From: Verrucomicrobiota bacterium
GTDB taxonomy: Bacteria; Verrucomicrobiota; Kiritimatiellia; SS1-B-03-39; UBA6053
DNA: 64,000 nucleotides
NCBI GenBank assembly: GCA_020831635.1
Contig: JAFIGC010000004.1
Coordinates: 1 to 64,000, forward strand
Reading direction: 5' to 3'
Under the pieces are notes generated by a model that was given only the letters and a program-made list of their open reading frames with translations, did not search any database and was not told the origin of the DNA. A program made the translations under genes and the position numbers. This document shows, in pieces, positions 19,301 through 26,700 of the stretch. Position 1 is the stretch's first letter, and each line of letters starts with the position of its first letter.

Positions 19301-20681
19301 CGATATTGCCGGTGGAGGCGTCGAGCATCATGGCGGTGCGGGCATGCAGGAAGCCGTTGATGACGAAGCTGCCGCCGTAAACGTTGAGGGGATCGCGGAA
19401 TGAGGCCTGACCGGCGCGAATGGCGCCGGTGCCGTCGGTTTCGTAGCCAAAGGTAATGGCGTTGAAACCGTCCTTGAGGGCACCGATGTCGGAACTGGTG
19501 AATTTGAGGGTGCCCGAGGGGCCGGTGGGGGCGCCGATGTCGATGGATGCACTTTCTGAAATGGGGCGGATGAGCAAATTGCTGAGGGGATTGTCGTCGT
19601 TGTCGAGGGCGCCGACGACGCTGTCGGGACCGCCAAGGAATTTCACGTCGTTGGAGGTGAGGGTCAAGTCCCCCTGCCCCATGCGCAGGCTTTTCTCGAA
19701 GCTGATGCGATTGTTGGCGAGGAGGTCGACTTCGTGGGCGTCGACATCGGCGCGGAACACGGTGGTGAGAGTGCCTGCGATCTGTTCGATTTTCCCGGCC
19801 ACGTCGACTTCCTTGACAAACTCCACGGATTTGGCATCGCGGATGAGCAGATTGCCTTCCTTGACGTCCAAGGTCTGTCTGAAGGTGATTTTGGCGCTGC
19901 CGGAACTTTCGGGGACGACTTCGAGGTCGATGTTTCCGCCTTTTTCGATGACGACTTCACTTTCGAAAGTGACATTGTTTTGGGTGTTGATCTCCATGTC
20001 ACCGCCGGTGAGGGTGAGGTTCCGTATGGAAACGCCGCTGCCGATGGTGGTATTGCCGGTGCCGGCGCGTTGTTCGAAGGCATGCAATTGAATATTGCCT
20101 TCCAAGGTAACGTGGCGGGCATTGACGATGACGATTTTCCCGAGGGGATCGGTCAAGCCGATATCGCCTTTGATCAGAATGTCCCCATCCGTGCCGGCGT
20201 TGAGATAAATGGTGCCGCCCAGCTCTTCTCCGCTGCCGGAAATGGTTCCAAGGATGGTAATGTCGTTACCTTCGGGCGCGACCACGTCCTGGCTGCTGTC
20301 CCGGGTGGTATCCCATGTATAGGTGTTGGGGCCTTCGAAATTACCGGAGCCGGTGTATTTCAATTCCACGTTTGCATCCACGAAGAGGTCGTCGCCGGCG
20401 GAAAAGGTGTCTGCCGTCACCAGTTCGACGCCTTGGGGGGACTCCATGGGGGATTCTTCGTTCGCATCGGAGGTCGCCGATGCGGCCACGGGTTCGAACA
20501 TCACGGGTTCATGGGTCTCGCCGTCCAATGGAAGACCGTCGTCCGGGGCGGTTTCCCCTTGGTGGAGCACGGCTTCGGTCGCGCCGGAGCCCGCAAGCAA
20601 GTCGGCGGCGTCGGCACTCAGCATAATGCGGGGCTCCAGTGCTTGCAGTTCGAAATCGGATGGTTCGCGGTGGGTCTTCAC
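4344..20681 (-). CDS. Giant LEPR-XLL beta-solenoid surface protein (5445 aa)
   Basis: This is one uninterrupted frame of 5445 codons. The start is GTG at 20681: an in-frame TAA sits three codons upstream (20691-20693), AAAGG lies 6 nt before the GTG, and the LEPR-XLL motif appears at residues 11-25. After an acidic linker (~30-110), residues ~130-1705 form a haemagglutinin-like beta-solenoid (Gly/Asn/Asp turns, alternating V/I/L strands). Residues ~1713-2395 hold six copies of a ~100-aa module also found in giant 1. Residues ~2397-5445 are a second solenoid with super-repeats of about 210-220 aa. I saw no cysteine, no membrane segment and no C-terminal sorting tag (it ends TSVTLNPIP). The likely role is an extracellular or outer-surface fibre; adhesion is inference. 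It is probably co-transcribed with giant 1 (73-bp gap) and coupled to the 464-aa gene. LEPR-XLL proteins are a recognised family of very large proteins, but their function is not established. Confidence 0.96.
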   Translation of the reverse strand: MKTHREPSDFELQALEPRIMLSADAADLLAGSGATEAVLHQGETAPDDGLPLDGETHEPVMFEPVAASATSDANEESPMESPQGVELVTADTFSAGDDLFVDANVELKYTGSGNFEGPNTYTWDTTRDSSQDVVAPEGNDITILGTISGSGEELGGTIYLNAGTDGDILIKGDIGLTDPLGKIVIVNARHVTLEGNIQLHAFEQRAGTGNTTIGSGVSIRNLTLTGGDMEINTQNNVTFESEVVIEKGGNIDLEVVPESSGSAKITFRQTLDVKEGNLLIRDAKSVEFVKEVDVAGKIEQIAGTLTTVFRADVDAHEVDLLANNRISFEKSLRMGQGDLTLTSNDVKFLGGPDSVVGALDNDDNPLSNLLIRPISESASIDIGAPTGPSGTLKFTSSDIGALKDGFNAITFGYETDGTGAIRAGQASFRDPLNVYGGSFVINGFLHARTAMMLDASTGNIDITGGQVRVFNEQFDSQWGDGAIQLVAHEGNILLRNNGLIEVDNNDNNDPDQGSTIDLTATLGEIVNQTNSEGLVIARDLTALAAGDIILLTEIATLDAHSTVEGEIRIIEQSGLHVLSAITANGAQDFRVIGGNTTIDLAESETDDEENTLDVVVLSGNLSVGQLLFGSEGDVTIEVEGHLRGFESNPGVHIEANVLDILSETGVGQPTNPLRIRANALDVENLDDGAVVIRQFAGRSQLLVQIDNKAEDDEAYVSLTSLGANTVIHGEGLHAASDAGIRVETSSVLNIEADVSGQGGLITFLVGGSSGWAEEVTVSSGGGDIRFDVKATLEMSKSARLVSLGGNVVLTTEDDLILGQVDAATTAGPQSDWGNVAITSGGFLRDTQNSALTNVRAHHLRLQSETGIGQLPTGGTERTLEIDATRLAALTNAGVIAIRDINNLIVDTTDPIGVEIIEEDGSRDSEDPVSTLSDVRNTGGGDILFSAAETLGLNSSEDAVITQGGGNIAIIAEAMHLDGNVNSSGGQLSLGATNDITLSATSDLITTGAGTIAVNSSDGSVLASATSAITTGSGAIMISAQNNLTLGTVSTGGAIGLRAVTGTLRAAAGGNAERIVVAGNTLAVVAGGGVNGPSDAATAFKTDVNTLSLQGGTGTLFRFHNSGTLTIDTTSASATLYNTMMSGSPLAIAAYSNAVISGSGNLSIVFDAGDGILAPNRIVSTGGTGSIVFDAGDGILMGTASRIQTVHGDIELTANDDITIAKVSSEDGDITVTSATGAIVDADSEESAVDFETDGQLSLYAETGIGMAGDDWQSLTVLLGTLRAETNTGGIFVASAESFATNGLVTASGNSPIHVMSGGSLAMSGNENDVAASAHGLLVLSADEDLTQSAGSAISAELDISITAGGVLTLAKVTTPENVALDADTVIGIPGTEPTEITANGLLLDSVGALGEPGQPLRLAISALAGLVTQGTLAFENDGDLTLGQAIAVTTLQLLPAASLVDDTRTQDGQDTLVDGTGVGIFAVLTGNLHVLDMADATLQVTEALPVLWQNDGDQTWEGHFTLGGGDLTLRSGGGILIDLEDDAITSGGNGLLEAQGAISILADSAMDFGTGSYLLRAGDDIRLDGSLSASGHAALIAGDSIYTELSGGPTRITATDLILSSGFRIGGNVISTEVSRIAAHTGPLGIHLANTGDLVVTNLGFSVPALRPDASVDIAFSGHLGGLVTQQSGAINLTTTGALDVHEVAAVIEAFPGGDKTISILSDVTGPAGNEFSVLFEIVRSDNNPIDASEAQDDSDLRDGNPPTTKFLPGENILKVFVRNNVSTLQEIIDAINADMDFPGTAVQASGSMDGSDVFTHPSDAETLFAAAGGRHAGVVSHIAGEFQGGAEPISAVADIQPFGEFYTLRFTALVKGEAANDYQVRLLDDGPGGRLTDGANEAEVEWDEANGLLNIWINHGFTTVGTVLNTVNDAMTHDDLPFSAELAGSFLPSDLNDILGDKPVTLVSNLAASAVLRPTGSHNDFEVVATVGGNLYNGIKFEFVDTGVAPANGAAASFDPMTNLMTITIQSGVSTANQVIAALNDEGTFSAALVPQPNGSNNNGTGTIQATRFLLSGGTVGVQAKANLVMAGSNNNFSVTADEFGADENGIQVVFIRDASLGLAEATASYDATARVLELRGNPDFVTAGAYVEAINTGPNSASIPLTAALLSGESGFGAIQIEAYPLTSGGTGGPARAEFIALGDNNDFMLEAASESPSLENIKAFLIDDGTITDDSATAVYLSGPRHLILNVRSGVTTLNTLISVINSSASETPVNASLLPGNDGTGVFNLEAVDFSGGADPVHAVNATTLANGLTVILESSVGGVVSNGIQVSYATDGDLDPGTAEAHYLDVDGVRLLSIRVADANTTVAAIADALAASELPFFVNNLAEIGAMEVGELAPAPEGDISLQAEGDISLVGRILSESGAVRITTTVDGDLTFDAETTRIHAITDVEIDLAGAFANRASLENPLIRNYDAGTIRMLTGNRDTLSEEPVYLLSRGDLEIGGEGFASDNTEVEGLADGNIFIHGTVDTGTGQIVFDAGDGFDLDADGSLTGGDITVTSENEFTQDGHIEAVGPGEIRLMSASANLIMGGDATTVSEFGDISLYARGDIGATAIASTDGGNISLQAGFMLNESEEWVFSPGGAILDTHATNGLNLSTDGHIVLRAQNGIGAILDGDLKTNSGSLQLLNEGESGDIVITETASGGNLEVTELVQNADNGWSIITVEDGNALFSGSVTHSGDGALRVQASGNIQTQETVSLAGGHITFVSDAHILLAKDVDSGGGDISMTAGGLLDMAASMTMDAEGGNVLLNAQANISLAQVSSENGHVRIVSNAASIIRASFDGRTNVIAASLQLRAAVAVGSFASQDAALFTDVDLLTATALNGTLALRDLSDANVGESEISVASALADRSTTTPSWTETQLRTANGNAVLRVDGDLTVEDIPGTDPTISVNGNLRVEAGGSATLDGETEVTSGSAQLLSGDDLVLNADLTVSGGTLLVEAGGDFTQTNASVVDVEDEDAILASGGTITVNRMQTGDGTLALTAVGSILRQAGAPNSQVIAAATRLQSGADIGSDALHLVLITDTVTAHATGLIRFNTVGSSEVNAVSATAHRVSVLGTVSEVTVRTEAAQSDLRSSDGGNIRVRTQSGVLSLYDGNGDGVAVATNGDGHVFLRASTMNVYANVQTVNGELTMTTSGATNFLIQPESSQGAGDGSAGRLLSTAGDIHVTASNTLFMEDGTQMQTAEGNLRAGAPNGMTVANIEAPQGLVSLSSSSGAVLDGGDTHLDVVADQLQIIAGMGVGLLGASYNPLDTQVNKIAVWVSGDAPLAIAETMSIEIGAVGGSVDRVNLAGTPGSTNISTRIGLLSQGGGSVSLTAVGNINVSSNGAPGVSAAGTGNVLLSATGTGSVLMVSDNLQAIEGHISLLAMGALTMGPNVTVSTGGPGTMTVRSQNAGITQNAGGTLSTESGDVVLQAAGGIVLSQIATDASVSVTSNNGSITDGDPTRVNVEANTARFRAGTSIATGANPLNLEVNTVSAHSFNGGIYLREETGLNIGATFAVSQIVQPDATLQSNSVDPQSGLVSGGTAGTIVTRAVDGNLTVLPGNPVTASQAGNILLAASEDVSLFAPVGSGTGTITLEAENDLSLATGILVSTGGNGQVHGLAGGAINALANSRFVANNGNVVLGAQGNVLLGGIQTGGRAAIGSLFGAILGAGSTNFNHEVVASRLMLTAPTGGVGTLHPNVVQTFRTNVSRVAAVAGPLGLNLVNSTAIVVNEVVIEAQRVTNTGSLQALPTQSLSDLATIEGDGPIVLRTTSGNITLTDGANADGIAVSAHGAGNVRIDAAGNLIVNAAVGSAAGHVTLRGANDITFGAAGKVLASAPGTIYVRAAAGGITMHGDAEIIVMGSAARLRAAGNIVLGRVLALDVSLISINGSVQRAAGSLMNLGASSLRIQADAGVGAPTAPLTTGVATLSVHTSTGGIYLLENDDVTVGGISIGVFEVKTDADITPVDDPQQSGLSTGSNGNIVLVSAGGSVTVAAGAPVNAHGTGNIRLDADTQLLLNANVSSGSGHISLLGGNGLQIAENVTVTTASPGSVDLDAGEGDLILPAVGGVNAPGGPVRLASTGDMVIGSVVGGNLFVRSSEGSILKAAGSGLNLTGSALQLWAAQNIGLATSHLTIAVNTLSARSGTGIFLSETNGITVTSTELVTTRVLPTGSTQNTTEATRADLRTTDNGDIVLLTLGGSITLNDGDGNNRAVSADGTGSIRLQSASNLTANVAAGIFSDSGHITLRAQNNLNLAALTVETAAPGDISLSAVTGALGMVGQTQVRTPGGRLRVFGRGNVTLGNLTAMEVSAVSENGALVNATGTSRNVTATRARLEARLNIGVANRRITTTVEELAALSQLGNIYLTELNAVHLTGVAINVTEFTANGGTQSVGDGMVNGLVAADQGDVVLVAGGNLTVDNTSGGIVNLFSGGALAAGDGSPAHVTAESLLLRAQNDIGAPGNVLVVDTNVLSAHSVTGNIYIDGIGDFAVGSVLNLSTPADPNDVQTGVRALAGDDVFLTLSGDLTLGWVTGDTVSLVADGGIFASGSGPHVEADALRMQTGTGVGATGAYLIINVDIIAAFAEDGDILLSRPAGNLEVGSVFDAELLPTTLSGLTTQNGGDIVLLVGGQLTVTDPVSAADNVRLSAQGDLLLGLVSGTEISLLSTGEVLNAWDLPNNLTATSLRIAALGDIGSATTPLTTEVDFLSAVSQNGGVWLTEATDAALASVSVEAGGQTDAAQHGVSGETGVVLISLAGRWLDGGDAEDDIRSPGPVTLVGATGLGTTGAGALEISTPELTASTVNGGSVYLNLTIGTIVQGLQLGGPGNLYLNVNGDLTLNGTVSLPAGSAYLTVQGDVWIDANMEARNALRIIAANLFIAENVQVVSAEGNLDLRTGGDLVMSAGSLVEATQRNLRVLTGGDLTIARMIAGRNVDLQTSGLVAATSLDRADHEMVAPTLRIRSEGTMQTLLTDVDRLDVQAMSDVEIVEAGDLIAGRYGLRILSGNPDHDFVLQIGQAELGSLNPNGVIADMAGTFKVESGETVTLAARLVNTEGGLALDVNGVLLSIIGSDPALDAANGRVSVLSTTGAGVPGSGQILVSAEEFMAVAASGSLAFTFLDDVIVTSEGVVLSGGSGAIRLDVQSGDLILRGRVLNNASGNLNVNVPQGRLEVQANGLPNLTTDPLLRTGNELALSLDTGITLSGVGSLRMFATTHSAVTRTGNLNLNLRSGASDQLVRLRNFRIEEGTGSMNLSVTGNLVLLSGYHIQNLASSGGGLTLTATNFLSLASDSLLRNNNGALVLTAVDIEINRVESYGSSTRFTVTNSSSGRGIRRRDGTGTALVIANHQVVYELYSGQWFIDIQTNAPSAVLTTLNNGNNISLATNTSVTLNPIP
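4353..13490 (-). repeat. Beta-solenoid part 2 of giant 2 with ~210-220 aa super-repeats
   Basis: A recurring cue, LxLxAxxxIGxxxxPL then ~20 residues later A(H/R)SxxGxIYLxE, returns at intervals of roughly 212 and 218 residues where I counted it (LRIQADAGVG, LQLWAAQNIG, LEARLNIG). Between cues lie runs such as GNIVLVSAGGSVTV and GHISLLGGNGLQI. The last ~1,000 residues are less regular. Confidence 0.8.
13495..15545 (-). repeat. Six copies of an unnamed ~100-aa module in giant 2
   Basis: Each copy follows the pattern: strand, NGI(K/Q)V or similar, an acidic loop, a short strand, (L)xIxIxxGVTTAxxVIxAIN, a small-residue strand, then a terminal (L)SGG. Examples are SGVSTANQVIAALN and SGVTTLNTLISVIN. 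The copies split the solenoid into two parts. The same module occurs in giant 1 at 27295-29770, 32355-32630 and 45975-46165. I do not know a family name for it. Confidence 0.8.
15567..20294 (-). repeat. Beta-solenoid part 1 of giant 2
   Basis: About 1,575 residues of short strands such as GNIDITGGQVRV, GAIQLVAHEGNILL and GDIELTANDDITI recur every 15-25 residues, as in filamentous haemagglutinin-type right-handed beta-helices. Phrases of the type LRLQSETGIGQ, followed ~20 residues later by AGVIAIRD, mark longer-period units. Confidence 0.8.
20607..20651 (-). other. LEPR-XLL N-terminal motif of giant 2
   Basis: Residues 11-25 read ELQALEPRIMLSADA. The invariant L-E-P-R followed by a hydrophobic pair and S-A-D is the signature of the LEPR-XLL domain seen near the N-terminus of very large proteins, many from Planctomycetes and related groups. 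Its position next to the N-terminus, in place of a classical signal peptide, suggests a targeting role (inference). Confidence 0.9.
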
Positions 20682-20687
20682 GGTTGG

Positions 20688-20692
20688 CCTTT
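20688..20692 (-). promoter_or_regulatory. Ribosome-binding site of giant 2
   Basis: AAAGG on the minus strand lies 6 nt before the GTG at 20681. It supports GTG as the start, since no other start codon exists between the in-frame TAA and the LEPR-XLL motif. The 73-bp gap to giant 1 (20682-20754) shows no convincing promoter or terminator; it is AT-rich with a weak ATCAT/ATGAT stem. Confidence 0.65.
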
Positions 20693-20754
20693 AAGCAGGG
20701 TGAGTCTATAAGAAATCAATTTTGCAATAGGTGCAATCATAAAATGATGGGAAT

Positions 20755-23700
20755 TCATGAGGTGGACCCCAAAAAGGTGAGCATGGGGGTATCGCCGGTT
20801 TCGGGAGAGGATTCAAGATACAGGGTGCCTTCGACAAGGAAGCGTCCGCCGACACCGGGGGAGCGGAAGGTGAAGGATTCCTCGTACACGAATGTCCCGA
20901 AGTACATGTCATGGCGGCCGTTGGCGCGGCCAATATTGATGCCGTTGACACCGCCGGTCCGTACCAATTCCCCATTGAGGTAATAGTGCGCCGGGGCGGA
21001 GTTGTCGAAGCCGCTCATGAAGCGCTCGATGTCGGCGGCGCTGAAGTGCAGGCCGGGCAGCGCCTCGGCAACCCCGTCGTGCGCCATGGAGATGGTGGTG
21101 CGGACGGAAAGGGTCTGCAAGACCAGGGTGCCGCGGAAGAGCTGGTCGCCGATGACGCGTCGGCTGGCAATTTCGGCATTGATTTCCATGGCTTCGGTAG
21201 TGATGACCACGGCCCCGCCGGAGGCTTCGATGCGATCATTGACCTTGAGGGTGCCTCCGAGGTTGACGGCGTGGATCTTGCCGCCGGCGAAGGTGGAGAG
21301 GGCCACGTTGAGCACCAGTTCTTCGTCCTCTTCATCGTAGAAAACGGTGTCGCGTCCGACTTGATCGCCGATGTGGGTCAGTTCAACGGAGGTGTCGCCG
21401 AGGGCGGCGATGTAGACGCCGGCGGCGCCGCCGGAATGGGCTTCGATGCGGTCGGCGCGGAAGTAGATGGGCATGAAGACGTCGCCGACGCCACCCTTGG
21501 CGTAAATATAAATTTCTTCGGCTTCGAGGAGGTGGATGCGCCCGGGACCGTTGTGCACGGAGAAGTCCTGGGAGAGTCCGAGGATGGTGTCGGACTTGAG
21601 GGCGAGGCGTCCGGCGACAATGGAGGCGCGGAGGGTGATGGCGCGGGCTTCAATGACCAGATCCAGTCCGGTGTAATCCTGATCTTCGAGGACGCGGACG
21701 ACGCCGGTGCGGACGGGAGGGCTGTCTTCGTCGGTGTCATCCACGAAACGGATGTCGATGGATTTGATGTTTTCGTGGGAAATACGGAGGCCGTCCCAGA
21801 CGAAGTCGTCGGCGCCGAGTTCCAAGGTGCCGCCGCCGGCGCGGTGGAGGTTGAGGACGGTGTTGTTGCCATTGCCGATGAAGCGTTCGATGGTGTTGAG
21901 GCGGTGGCGCGCGATGTTGTCGCCGCTGACGGTGCTGTCGCGGACGCCGATGGCGACGTGTTCGGTGACGTTGGAGAAGTCGAGGGTGTCGAAACCGCCA
22001 TTGGGCAGTTCGTTGACGGTGGCGTCGCCCCAATCGTCGTGGAAGACGTAGGTGTCGTTGCCGCTACCGCCGGTGATGACGCTGACGCCGCCCTGAACGT
22101 GGAAAACGTCGTCGCCGGGTCCACCGAAGAGGAAGCTGTCGGCGGTGCCGGTGTAGAGAGTGTCGTTGCCCTCGCCACCGATGGCGTAGACATTGATGGG
22201 GAAGTCGCCGATGATCTTGAGGGTGTCGTCGCCAAAGCCGCCGTCGAAGAAGATGTTGTCGACAAGGGCAAAGTCATCGGTGCGCGAATGGGCCTCGCCA
22301 TCGACTTCCCAGAAGTAGGTGACGATGATGCGTTCTTGTCCGCCGATTTCACCGATGGTGAGGTGGAAAATTTCGTGGCCGTCGATGCCGCCGTCGATTT
22401 CGAGTCGGCGCCAGGCGTAACGTCCGGCGGCGAGAACGAGGGTGGTCTCGCTGTCGGAGTCGACGATGACGCGGGTGCCGTCCTTGGCTTCGAGGGTGCG
22501 GGATACTTCGCCGTGGTCGATTTCAAAGGCGAGGACGCCTGCATCGGGATTGAGGATGCCTTCCACGTTCAGGTAGCGCAGGTTGACCATGGTGGACAGG
22601 GGATCGAGGGTGTCGATGCGGGTGTACGCCAGACTGACGCGTTCGAGCGGTCCGGGGACGTTGAGTTGACCCAAGTCGCGGATGACGGTTTGGAAATGGG
22701 AGGCGACGGCCCGAATTTCGGCATCCGGTTTCATGCGGTTGAGGGCGGGGGCCCGGTCGGGGTTGCCGCCGCCGAGGCTGCCGTTGCGACGGAAGAGGGA
22801 ATGATCGAAGACCACGGAGCCGGCGGGTCCGTCGAAGCTCCAGTAGCCGATGAGATCCTGGCCCTGTCCGGGGAAATCGTTGGTCATGTCGGCTTCGATG
22901 AGGCTCGGGGACAGTGCGGCGTCCCAGATGCGGAGTTCGTCCATGTCGCCCGTGAAGTAGGCGGCGGTTCCAGGATGCTCCCCGATGCCGCCGTCAAAGA
23001 TCTTGCCGCGACCGACGCCGACCACGACATCCTCATCGGTGAGTTGGTCGTCGTCGTCAATTTCCACGGCATGGGCAAATCCGAGGTTGAAGCCGGTTTG
23101 CGAGGAGAACCCGGACGATTGGGCGTGGTACCCTTGGGCCACGAGTTCACCATTCACGTAGAGGGATTGCGGGGTTTCGCCGGCGCTGAACACATAGGTC
23201 ACATGGTGCCAGTTTCCGTCGTTGTAGGCGGTGCCGTGACTGCGAATGGCTTCATATCCGGTGTCGGCATTGATGAACATGAAGGCGCCGATGTTGCCGC
23301 TTTCATCGAGGAAGATGGAACGGTCGAGGCCGCCTTCGCCCAGTTGCCCGTTGTCCATGGAGAAGAGGCCTTGCGGGCCTTCGGCATCGGTGCGGAACCA
23401 GAAGGAGTAGGTGCCGCGCAAGGTGGAAACCGTGCCGTTGAATTCCACGAATTGTCCTTCCATCTCTCCGGTTTCTTCGTTCAGGGTCGACTCGCCGAAG
23501 GTGAGGATGCCCATGCCGTTGTAATCCAAACTGACGGTGCGCAAGTTGGACAGGCCGACCCGGGCGCCGGTGACGGGGTCCACGGCGGGCAGGATGATGC
23601 TCAGGTCGCCGATGCGGTTCCCGTTCAAGTTCAGGGTGCGGAGGTTGCGGGCGAATTGAATGCCGACCAGACTTTGAATGCCGAGGTAGTCCAGTTGGAG

Positions 23701-26700
23701 GTTGACGAGGGTGGCCATTTGGCTGGCCATGATTTTGCCGTGAATGACGGGACGTCCGTCATACCCTTCGGTGACGGGGATGCCGAGGGCGCGGGCAATG
23801 CCGGCGCGCAGGGCGATGTCTGGAATGACGACTTCGAAGTCGGTGGGTTGCGGTTGTTGTACGCTGAATTCGGAGGTCGGGGGCGGGGTGAAGTTTTCGA
23901 AGGGCTGCAGGTCGCGGATTTCCTTGCGTTCGGCTACGAAGAAGTTGATGCCGCCGCCGCCGAAGATGATATCGTGGTCGCCATTGCCGATGAGGATGTC
24001 ATTGCCTTCGCCGCCGATGATGATGTCGCGGTCGCCGCGGGCGTGCATGTTGCCCGCCAAGGGGGCTTTGACTTCGATTCGGAAGGGCAGACCGACGAGG
24101 TTGCCTTTGCTGAACCAGAGATTGGCTTCGCTTTGGTTGGTGACCAGGGCGAGGCGCCCGTCGCTTTCGAGGGTTTCGAGGACCTTGACCCCGGAGGTGA
24201 AGGTATGGAGGATGCGGCTGCCTTTCAAGGTGCCGTCGGTGATGAGGATACGGCCATCGAATTCGTAGAAGGCGACGGAGCCGATGGCTTCGAGGAGCAC
24301 GGGGGCCTTGCCGCTGGCCAGCCCCACGAAGGGCAAGGTGCCGCCGTTGGCGCTGAGAAGCGGGTAGGTGCCGTCGCGGAAGCCGTTGGAGGTCCAGAGG
24401 CTGAAGTCGATTTGGCCGTCGACGAGGGCGTTGCGGTTTTCGACGATGAAGACGATGCCGTTGGCGGTGCCGGCGATGCCGGAAATGATGCCGGTGTTGA
24501 CCGGGGAGAGGTCAACGACCATGCGGGTACCTTCGGCGGTGCCGTCGCTGACCCAGAGGGAATTGGCCCTGTTTTGCCCGGAGCCATCGGCGCTGAAGGC
24601 GAGGCGGTCCCTGGACACGGCGGTGAGGTTGCGGGCCAAGTTGGGCAGGAAGGTGATGAAGCGGACGCCGGTTTCGCCGACCACCCAAAGCATGGGACGG
24701 AATTCGGAACCGGAGATAAAGTGTGTCATGCCATTGATCACGGCGCTGTCGGTGGTTTCACCGGGCAGACTGGATTCGATTTCCCCGACGTTGAGGACGC
24801 CGTCTTCGTCGAAATTGGCCATCCAGAGGCTGACATTGGTTTCGGAGCGAACGGTGAAGAAAAATTCTTTGTTGGCCACGGCCACGAAACCGGCGGCGCC
24901 ACCCAGGTCGTTTACGATCTTGCGGGTGCCGGTATTGCCGGACAGCACCGCGTCGCCGGTGCCATTGCTGACCCAGAGTTGGGTTTCGCCGTCGATGGTG
25001 ACGGTAAAGAAGAGGCGATTTTCGAAGATGCCCAGCATTTGGAAGGCGTCGGTTTCGGCGTTAAAGTCGAGTTCTTCGAGCTTGCGGACGCGGAGGGGTT
25101 CGGCGCCGTAGTTTTCACCTTCGCCGGGGGTGGCGCGCCAGAGGACGAGGCCCCCCTGGGCACGTTCGAGGAGGTAGTAAAGATTGCCGTTCATGGCGAT
25201 GATGTCGGCGTCTTGGGCTTCTCCGACATCAATCACGTCGAGGACGTCCACGGTTTCGCCATCGGTGGCGTGCCATTGATCGCCAACCAAATAGAGAGCC
25301 CGTCCGCCGGCAACGTGCAGGTGGATGATGTTGTCGGTGTGCGCCATGAGCAAGGCGAAGCCGTCGGGGGTGGCGGCGTAGAGGTCGTTGCCGACGGTGA
25401 AGAGGAGGATGTTGCCCAAGGCGGTGAAGTCGCCGGCATGATCGTCGAGTTCCCCTTTCAATTCGGTGGCGAAGTGGCCGGAGGCTTCCCAAAGGATGAT
25501 TTCGCCGTCTTTGTTTGCCAAGGTGAAATAGAGGCTGTCGCCGGCGCCGCCGATGATGCGGAGACGTTCGGAAACCTCGTCATCTTCATCCAGCAGGTGG
25601 CCGAGGGCGCTGCCATCGTTTTGAAGGACTTTCGTGGTGAGGATGCCGTTGGTGCGGTACAGGAGGCCGTCGCGCAGGAAGTAGCTGTAATCGCCGGCCG
25701 TGCCCAAGAGGGTGTCGTTGTCTTCGGTATCCACGCTTCCGTCGCTGATGAGGCTGATGCCTTCGTCCTCGGACTGAATGCGCAGGAAGTAGGTGCCGGC
25801 TTTGAGCTGGCTCATGTCGATGACGGCCTGTTCGGATTGCAAGAGGCGACCGTCTTGGGAGTAGAGGTTGCCAGTGACGGTGCGTTCGGAGCCGGTGACC
25901 ACGTCGAGTCGGGTGCCGTTCTCGACATGGGCGTGGGCGAGGACGAAGCCGTCCTCGGGGAATTCCTCCCCTTCGGGCAGGGGCAGAAGCCGCAGGAGGA
26001 AGGTGACTCGGGTGTTGCCGTTGCCAATTTGCTCGCGGATCAATTGGGTGATGTCGAGTTCAAATTGGTTGTTGGCCAGTTCGGTATAGCCCACGAAATC
26101 CGCGTCTTCCCAAGCGTGGGCGTCGTCGGCATTGACGATACCGTCTCCTTGGATCATGCGGACTTCCATGGCGGGCACGATGGAAAGCACGGTTTCAACC
26201 AAAGTCGCGGCCCGTGCGGTGAGCAGTTCGTCGGTCCGGGGCAGAACCGTCCAGAGCACGGAGGGGCTTTCTTCAAGGGGAGCGGCAAAGTAGATGTTGC
26301 CGTTGAGGAGGTTCATGAATTGAGGATCGATGACATTGGCATCCTCGCGGCGAACCCGAACGGCTCGGTCTTCGAGGTCGTCGGTGAAGAGGTCCACGCG
26401 CCAGAGGCCGGTGCCGCGGGCGGTGCCGAAACGGGCATAGGCAAAGCCGTCGGAAATGACGAGTTCGGAAAGGGTTCCGCCGCCAAAGTTATGGAGCGCG
26501 GCGAAATTCTCGATATCGACATCTTCGGTATTGTCGAGGTCGAAGAGATACAGTTGGCTGATGCCGGGGCGCTGGAAGACGAAGAGGACGTTGGTTCCAA
26601 CCCGCCGCACTTGACTATACTGACCCCCATTGTCGGTGGAATGGCGGAGAACGCGACCGTCTGCGGCACTCCAAGAGTAGAGGCGCAATTTTTCGGCGTC

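Noticed and set aside
20682..20754. Promoter between the giants
   Set aside because: The best pair (TTGCAC and TATAGA on the minus strand) is 20 bp apart; not convincing, and read-through from giant 1 is as likely.
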